Position numbers and translations under genes: made by a program. Positions 58,401 through 64,000 of a stretch of DNA of 64,000 bases are shown here, piece after piece. Numbering within the stretch: position 1 is the first letter of the stretch; the number at the start of each line of letters is the position of its first letter. The notes under the pieces were generated by a model. It did no database searches. It saw only the letters and a list, made by a program, of their open reading frames with translations, and had not been told where the DNA came from. Source of the DNA: Onchidella celtica (lineage: Eukaryota; Mollusca; Gastropoda; Systellommatophora; Onchidiidae); assembly GCA_963931925.1 (NCBI GenBank), contig OZ007570.1, positions 54,531,880 to 54,595,879 of the forward strand, written 5' to 3'.

Positions 58401-61240
58401 AGAAAATAAAAATACCATGGTGTTATAACAGTCGGTCTCCTGCCAGTTGTGATAGCTTGATGAAATAGAAATTAGCATCTGGGTCAAGACAATAGTAAGT
58501 AAATTATCATGTTGTGGCTGCACACAAAGACCCGTAAATCAGCTCTGATATTTGAAACAGACAATGCATACATGGCCATTAAATCTTCAGTTGCGTTTTC
58601 ATGAATAGGGAGGGACAAAAATTGGCTCTGTTGGCAAATATTTATGAGTGACCTATCCCCTTTGTACAAATGTACAAGGATATCCCATCTATCAACAAAA
58701 ACAACAATTATGTTGTCCAAAGAGTAGTTTTACCCAGAGAACAACATATTTATTATAGTATCAAGTTTAAGACCCTCACTTGCCCAGTTTCTCGGAACCA
58801 TTTTCGAGGTTTTTAGTTCATCACAGAAAACATAAGTAAAATGACTTTTTGACGTAAACTTTTAACGTTTTGCTTTCCTTCATCTTCTCATTTGCTTAAA
58901 TCTTCTGAAATATTATGTATTGTTTTACAATCATTGTTTGTTTTGTTTTGTAAACAATATGTAGTCACCTTGAATCCATTTTAGCTTCCAAATGTGATAA
59001 AAATACATGTAATAGTCATACAATGTTATACCTGCTTTCTTGTTGGTGCTTGCCTCTTCTGATTCGCCACGATGCTTTGAATTCAATATGCCATTTTGGA
59101 CTGGATCACATATAGAATTAGGTACCCTGATTTCTGACTTTTCAGCAAAATCATAACTTGGAAATTTTCTTCCTTTCTGCTCACCGGACAACACTTGATT
59201 CCCAACTGTCACATCACTAATCCCATGACATACATCACTCTGTGAGAGGTCACCGTCCTCATCACATATTTCTGTTGGGAGGCACAATATTAAACACTAA
59301 AAAAATGCCTAGTTTCATTTCACTCAAGCATAGAATACTTTTTTTCCACCCAAAACACGTTTAAATGTTAGCAAATAAAACTACCATCAGAACATGGTTC
59401 ATTAATTATTCTGTTTTATGCCATGAAAACTAGGGTAAACGAATACATTTGAATTTTAAATCTTTTGTTTTTCTGATCTGGCAACAGTGAAGCGGTTGCA
59501 AAATCAGGTGTCTCTATACATTTTTAAAATCACCCTTTGTAGAAGTTACAGGGGGCATACTGCTCTGAAAATCTGCTGTGCATAAAGAATATACAAAAAC
59601 TGTTATTTCAACAGGCAACAACAAAATTACAAACTGTTGGTAAAAGAAAGAAACATCCCCTTTCAAAATAAGTATCTTAATATCTGGATGACTTTTGGTA
59701 TGAATGGGTCTGTAATCTGAGTTTCGGCCAATACGTTGACAAGATTTCACGTGGAGACAAAATATCTACCTCTTGACCATTTTCTTGAATACACTATTTA
59801 ATGACACAACTTGTTTTTTGTTCTAAACAAAAAAAGCCACCTCCCACTCACCCTGATTACTCTCTTTGTTGGGACCCATGAGCTTACTGGCCAGTCCAAA
59901 CATCCAGTCAATGACATCTGACCTGTAATGTAATCATTTAAATGTAAAAATTACTTTTGAGCAAGAGGTTTGATAGGAAGCTTGCTCTGAGGTAAAAGAG
60001 TAACTTTTATTTTTTTGATATCCAAGTTCCAACATGACTTTTTGGATGAATTTTGTTGCTGTTTTCTACTTCAAAGGCAGACCGTTGTTGCAGCAGGCAA
60101 ATTTTAAAACAAAAAGACATGCACAATACATGTGCTAGGTTATTAACTGGCATCATTTCGACTGTTAAATGCTCTAGTTTCACTGCATAGTGCAAGGAAA
60201 ATGCCTTTAGAAGGGTAAATTTTACCTGTTAATCTGATCAAAACCAGGAAGGTAAGCATTCATCATTTCCATCAACTCAACAATATCGAGTCCATCATCT
60301 CCTTGACTGATCAGCTCCACAACTCCCACAAGATATGACAAGATGATTTCATCAATATTACTGAAAAAATGTGATGTTAAAATACATCATCCTGACCACC
60401 AATTACATGATATTCTAATTAGTTGCAAAACCCCTTATGAGCCTTTATTGATGGCAATATAAAGCTTTCAAAGATAAAACTTTTTCTTTCTCTTTTTTTT
60501 CTACCCAACCAGTCTCACTGACTCCCACAGGTGAAGACCTAGTCTCTGCAGACAATGAATGAATATAACAATACGTCAAATTTTCAGTAAGTCTGCACTT
60601 CATTTTATGATAATTATCTTTGGATCCAGATGACTCACACGGAATTTCTTGCTAAATGCCAGGCTGTCAAGTCCATATTAGATTATGTACTGCTTAACTG
60701 TTTGAGGATCAATTTATATTTTTCACGTACAGAATCGTTTCTTTCCTCAGATTTGACTCAAAACAAGAGGATGAATATCAACAAATCGCTATACATCTTG
60801 GTCCAATAAAAACTTCAAATGGCCAGTACCAGATCTAATCTAGTTGCGACCTTTTTGATGATTGGCAACTAGAATGTTTTATACATGTATCCAAAATAGT
60901 CAAATTGAGAGAAAAAAAAAGTGCAAAAGAAAAAAATGTGTAATTTTAATGAAAATTCAAATAACTGAATATCAATGTGGCCATATGAGTTTTATTGGGT
61001 TATGAAATCAAGTCACACAACATTTGTCTTAAGTAGATCTATTTCTGCAGGCATCTAAGTGCAATGAATAAAATGGGACATAACGCATTCTGTCTGGTTG
61101 ATACTGGTTGATAACCCTCAATTTGTGCTGGTGCAACTTTTCCCTGAATCTCCCTGAACAGTCAGTGCTCACCTTACACTTTCTTCTTGATTATGCTTGA
61201 CTAGAAAAGATAGCAAGTCTTGATGCACCTTAGCTTCCAT
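55413..61240 (-). CDS. CUEDC2: CUEDC2 homologue, CUE-domain protein, 9 exons
   Basis: A ubiquitin-binding adaptor. In mammals CUEDC2 acts on steroid-receptor turnover, IKK/NF-kB signalling and the APC/C checkpoint. Minus-strand coding exons are 61240-61173, 60360-60226, 59922-59852, 59271-59032, 58386-58178, 57736-57548, 56701-56625, 56297-56237 and 55559-55413, all GT-AG with matching phases, giving about 398 aa (human 287). Residues 1-70 match the conserved N-terminus ([14 protein letters not shown] and MNAYLPGF). The CUE domain is at about 248-292 with the MFP ubiquitin-binding motif at 258-260. The C-terminus has [18 protein letters not shown] and ends [10 protein letters not shown], almost as in human. 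The excess length lies in exons 4-5, a low-complexity linker with a nine-serine run. For exon 5 I chose the acceptor before 58386, which keeps the frame. Two foldback MITEs lie upstream. Confidence 0.95.
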
Positions 61241-61972
61241 CCTAATGTAATACCTAGTGACACCTGGTGCAGAATTTCCTGTCACTAGCGTCACATTAAC
61301 CACACTGTGAACAAAACACAAATTTAGTTGCTGAAAGAATCATGTACAAGATCTTAAGTTTTGAGGTTGCTAAGACGCTAAGTTCCGAAATAAAACAAAA
61401 CATAACATCTTGAAAAAGCTGAAAGAGCCAGCTGTGTAGGTTTTAGTAAGTTACATTTGATTTACCACTGGCATTAGGCTAGCTATGATGAAGCCTAGGG
61501 TCTAAAAATCTAACGGGGCTTTGTCGCCAGCCTCGGGTCAATCTCCATTGTAATATTTTCAATTTTGTGACATGCATAGCCTTTTCTTACATATGATGTT
61601 ACAATGCACTGTATTATATAGTTTTTGAAAAAATCCATTGCAATTTTCCTAGCTGAATGTCCTTTCGAGAAGGACTTGCGAAGTGCAGAATTTTAAACAC
61701 CTATCATCATCATTGGCGTTCATAAAACACTTCCATCTTCCTCTGGGGCCTCACAGTCACACTACTCACGGCTATATCGGCCTAATATTTAATAGCCTAG
61801 GGCTTTTCTTCATCTAAATCTGGCCCTGGAAGCAGCAATATAGGATTTAATTCTAGATGCCTCATGTGCATCCCGATTAGGCCTACCCAGTCAACTAGTG
61901 AACTACCCAATCCCTAAACATTTCCTACATTATTCCTTTAGTAAAAATCCCTAACCCTAATCTTTAATTAAA
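61241..61972. other. 5' flank of CUEDC2 coding start
   Basis: No gene recognised. A 5' UTR exon could exist farther upstream, because a possible splice acceptor (CACTAG) lies on the minus strand about 15 bases before the start codon. The stretch ends at the target duplication of the first MITE. Confidence 0.4.
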
Positions 61973-62385
61973 CGCTGTGGCTATTCTTACGGCAGCCTAC
62001 CAACTGTTAGTCCATTGTCAGATTGATATGTAACGACGTGAGGGTCTAGTCAGTTTGTATCATCGAGGCCGTAGGCCGATGTTCGTCTGGGCAGTAGTCA
62101 GATTGACATTATATCAGGGTGAGCCGCCGGGGTAGCTATGTATTGTTTTCACTCGCTAACTCTAAGAAGGACTTCCGAATGCATTCTATAGTCCGAGTGA
62201 AAACAATACATAGCTACCCCGGCGGCTCACCCTGATATGTCAGTCTGACTACTGCCCAGAAGAACATCGGCCTACGGCCTCGATGATACAAACTGACTAG
62301 ACCCTCACGTCGTTACATATCAATCTGACAATGGACTAATATAGCCTAGGTAAGTTGGTAGGCTGCCGTAAGAATAGCCACAGCG
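61973..62385. mobile_element. Foldback MITE, copy A, 9-bp target duplication
   Basis: A 413-bp noncoding element made of two long inverted arms (about 180 bp each) around a spacer of about 48 bp. It begins CGCTGTGGC and ends GCCACAGCG. It is flanked by the 9-bp duplication TTAATTAAA (61964-61972 and 62386-62394). Long TIRs with 9-bp duplications are typical of Mutator-like nonautonomous elements. Confidence 0.9.
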
Positions 62386-62677
62386 TTAATTAAATCCTTA
62401 TAAATTTATCGTGAGTGTTTTAAAACCATTGCTGACAGTCACGGGTTGCTTCGAAGGGATAGTGTTCCCTACGACCCCCACCATCCAGTCAGTTGACTTG
62501 CACACAAGCTACTATGTCTAGATCTAGATCTAGTACTACCCCTATTCTCCTGTTCCCCACCTTCTCCTTTGGCTGTCCATGACTGCATGAGGAGTGGAAA
62601 ATACTGAGACAGTCTGTGAAAAATGTATGAGTTCAAAATAGTCGGGACACACAGAACAATTCCTTGCTTTTTCTCAA
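62386..62677. other. Spacer between the two foldback MITEs
   Basis: 292 bp of single-copy-looking sequence with an AGATCTAG run near 62518. No gene is seen. Confidence 0.5.
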
Positions 62678-63087
62678 CGCTGTGGCTATTCTTACGGCAG
62701 CCTACCAACTGTTAGTCCATTGTCAGATTGATATGTAACGACGTGAGGGTCTAGTCAGTTTGTATCATCGAGGCCGTAGGCCGATGTTCGTCTGGGCAGT
62801 AGTCAGATTGACATATCAGGGTGAGCCGCCGGGGTAGCTATGTATTGTTTTCACTCGTTAACTCTAAGAAGGACTTCCAAATGCATTCTATAGTCCGAGT
62901 GAAAACAATACATAGCTACCCCGGCGGCTCACCCTGATATGTCAGTCTGACTACTGCCCAGAAGAACATCGGCCTACGGCCTCAATGATACAAACTGACT
63001 AGGCCCTCACGTCGTTACATATCAATCTGACAATGGACTAATATAGCCTAGGTAAGTTGGTAGGCTGCCGTAAGAATAGCCACAGCG
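62678..63087. mobile_element. Foldback MITE, copy B, 9-bp target duplication
   Basis: A 410-bp second copy, nearly identical to copy A and in the same spacer orientation, 292 bp away. Its own 9-bp duplication TTTTCTCAA (62669-62677 and 63088-63096) shows an independent insertion, not a local tandem duplication. The right arm of both copies contains an extra ATATAGCCTAGGTAA segment that the left arm lacks. Confidence 0.92.
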
Positions 63088-64000
63088 TTTTCTCAAATTA
63101 CAAGACAATTTCAACACAGAGTAATATTAGGGCAATGATCTGGGGCGACGGCAGATACTTTTCCTTAAATTGTGAACCAGTTGGATTAGTCCCTCATTCT
63201 CGTTTCAGTTCGGATCAGGCATGTAACGCTCCTCGCAAAGAAAATGCAGTGAAGATGAGCACAGAAATTACCTACCTGAAGCAAAAATCTTGCAATGTGC
63301 TAGGACATCGGATGCTACACCGAGAAAATAAAAGGCGTTTTGTGAATGATATTATGTAGATCTAGTCCAGGGTTAGTTTGTGTTCACTCTAATTAGTGCC
63401 TAAAATAAAGAGTTATGGAGCTCTTTTCGAAAGAAGTATTGGATTAGCGCAAATATGCCAAGAAAGCCTAGACCTTATACCGTGGCCGGATGATATTCTT
63501 GTTTCATTCATCGAAAATAGTATTTCTCATGTGCTGTGCCATTAAAAAAATATTGTCGAGCATAAATAAAATGCAGAAATAAAATTGGTTGTCACCACTA
63601 ATAATCTTGCTCTCTGGCCACGCTCCTGTGCACAGTATCTGATGCTACACCAAAGAGTTTATAATAAACCTATATAAAATAACGTCTTTGTGCTACACAC
63701 AACCCTTACTTCTTTTTCTTCGTCCATCCGCTTGCCTTGTGTCGGACGGTAATATAGCACGTTGTTGGGATGTTGCGAGGAGAAAGAGCTGACGGTCAGC
63801 AGCGAGCTAAATGGTTACAAGGGGGTGGGATGTATGGTGCTTTCAAGGTCTGATTCACATCCTTGTGGTTTTCCTTTCGCCGTGAACTCTGACATTCTTG
63901 TATCGTACGTTCGGTAGGCAGGATTGTGAATTGACATGCGTGTCAAATGCCAAAACTACTTGACTCTGTTGGCTAATGTTTGGCAAGAGTCGCTGGGATT
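63088..64000. other. Right edge of window, no gene recognised
   Basis: Apart from the MITE target duplication at its start, I see nothing I can name. A 100-codon plus-strand frame beginning in MITE copy B (63057-63359) is not recognised. A more GC-rich part near 63700-63950 might be the promoter of CUEDC2 or of a gene outside the window, but no motif settles this. Confidence 0.4.

Overview
This is animal nuclear DNA. Three host genes are split by canonical GT-AG introns, and all three are recognisable metazoan families: CCDC81 (+), a GM2 ganglioside activator homologue GM2A (-), and CUEDC2 (-). Microsatellites, long poly-G/poly-C tracts, MITEs and a Ty3/gypsy element fill the rest. The gene set and repeat types suit an invertebrate, perhaps a marine lophotrochozoan or mollusc. 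The frequent AGATCTAG motif near both window ends is a weak hint of a gastropod. The species cannot be fixed from sequence alone.

Layout. 730-20922 (+) is CCDC81 in 14 coding exons (about 753 aa). Its intron 12 holds a complete-looking 6.6-kb Ty3/gypsy LTR retrotransposon in antisense (13407-20029), with 601-bp LTRs and a TATGT target duplication. In that element the integrase lies before the reverse transcriptase, the order that defines Gmr1-like elements. 20923-25106 is the convergent 3' flank. 25312-37166 (-) is GM2A in four coding exons (about 210 aa, all eight disulfide cysteines). Its 9-kb first intron holds microsatellites, a hAT-type MITE, a minisatellite and two copies of an unnamed repeat. 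37167-55400 is a repeat-rich intergenic region. It holds a 3.47-kb DNA transposon (43213-46684) with 33-bp terminal inverted repeats, subterminal motifs and a decayed DDE-like (DUF7869-like) gene, plus a second, divergent relative of that gene at about 52520-53710. Two pairs of old duplicated blocks also lie there. 55413-61240 (-) is CUEDC2 in nine coding exons (about 398 aa). Upstream of it sit two neighbouring foldback MITEs (61973-62385 and 62678-63087), each with a perfect 9-bp target duplication. A half copy lies at 42260-42482.

The three host genes do not form a pathway: CCDC81 is a centrosome/cilium-associated coiled-coil protein, GM2A a lysosomal lipid-transfer cofactor and CUEDC2 a ubiquitin-binding regulator. 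CCDC81 and GM2A are tail to tail; GM2A and CUEDC2 are in tandem on the minus strand. The best candidates for undescribed biology are the DUF7869-like TIR transposon with its subterminal repeats, the foldback MITE family, and the Gmr1-type element.
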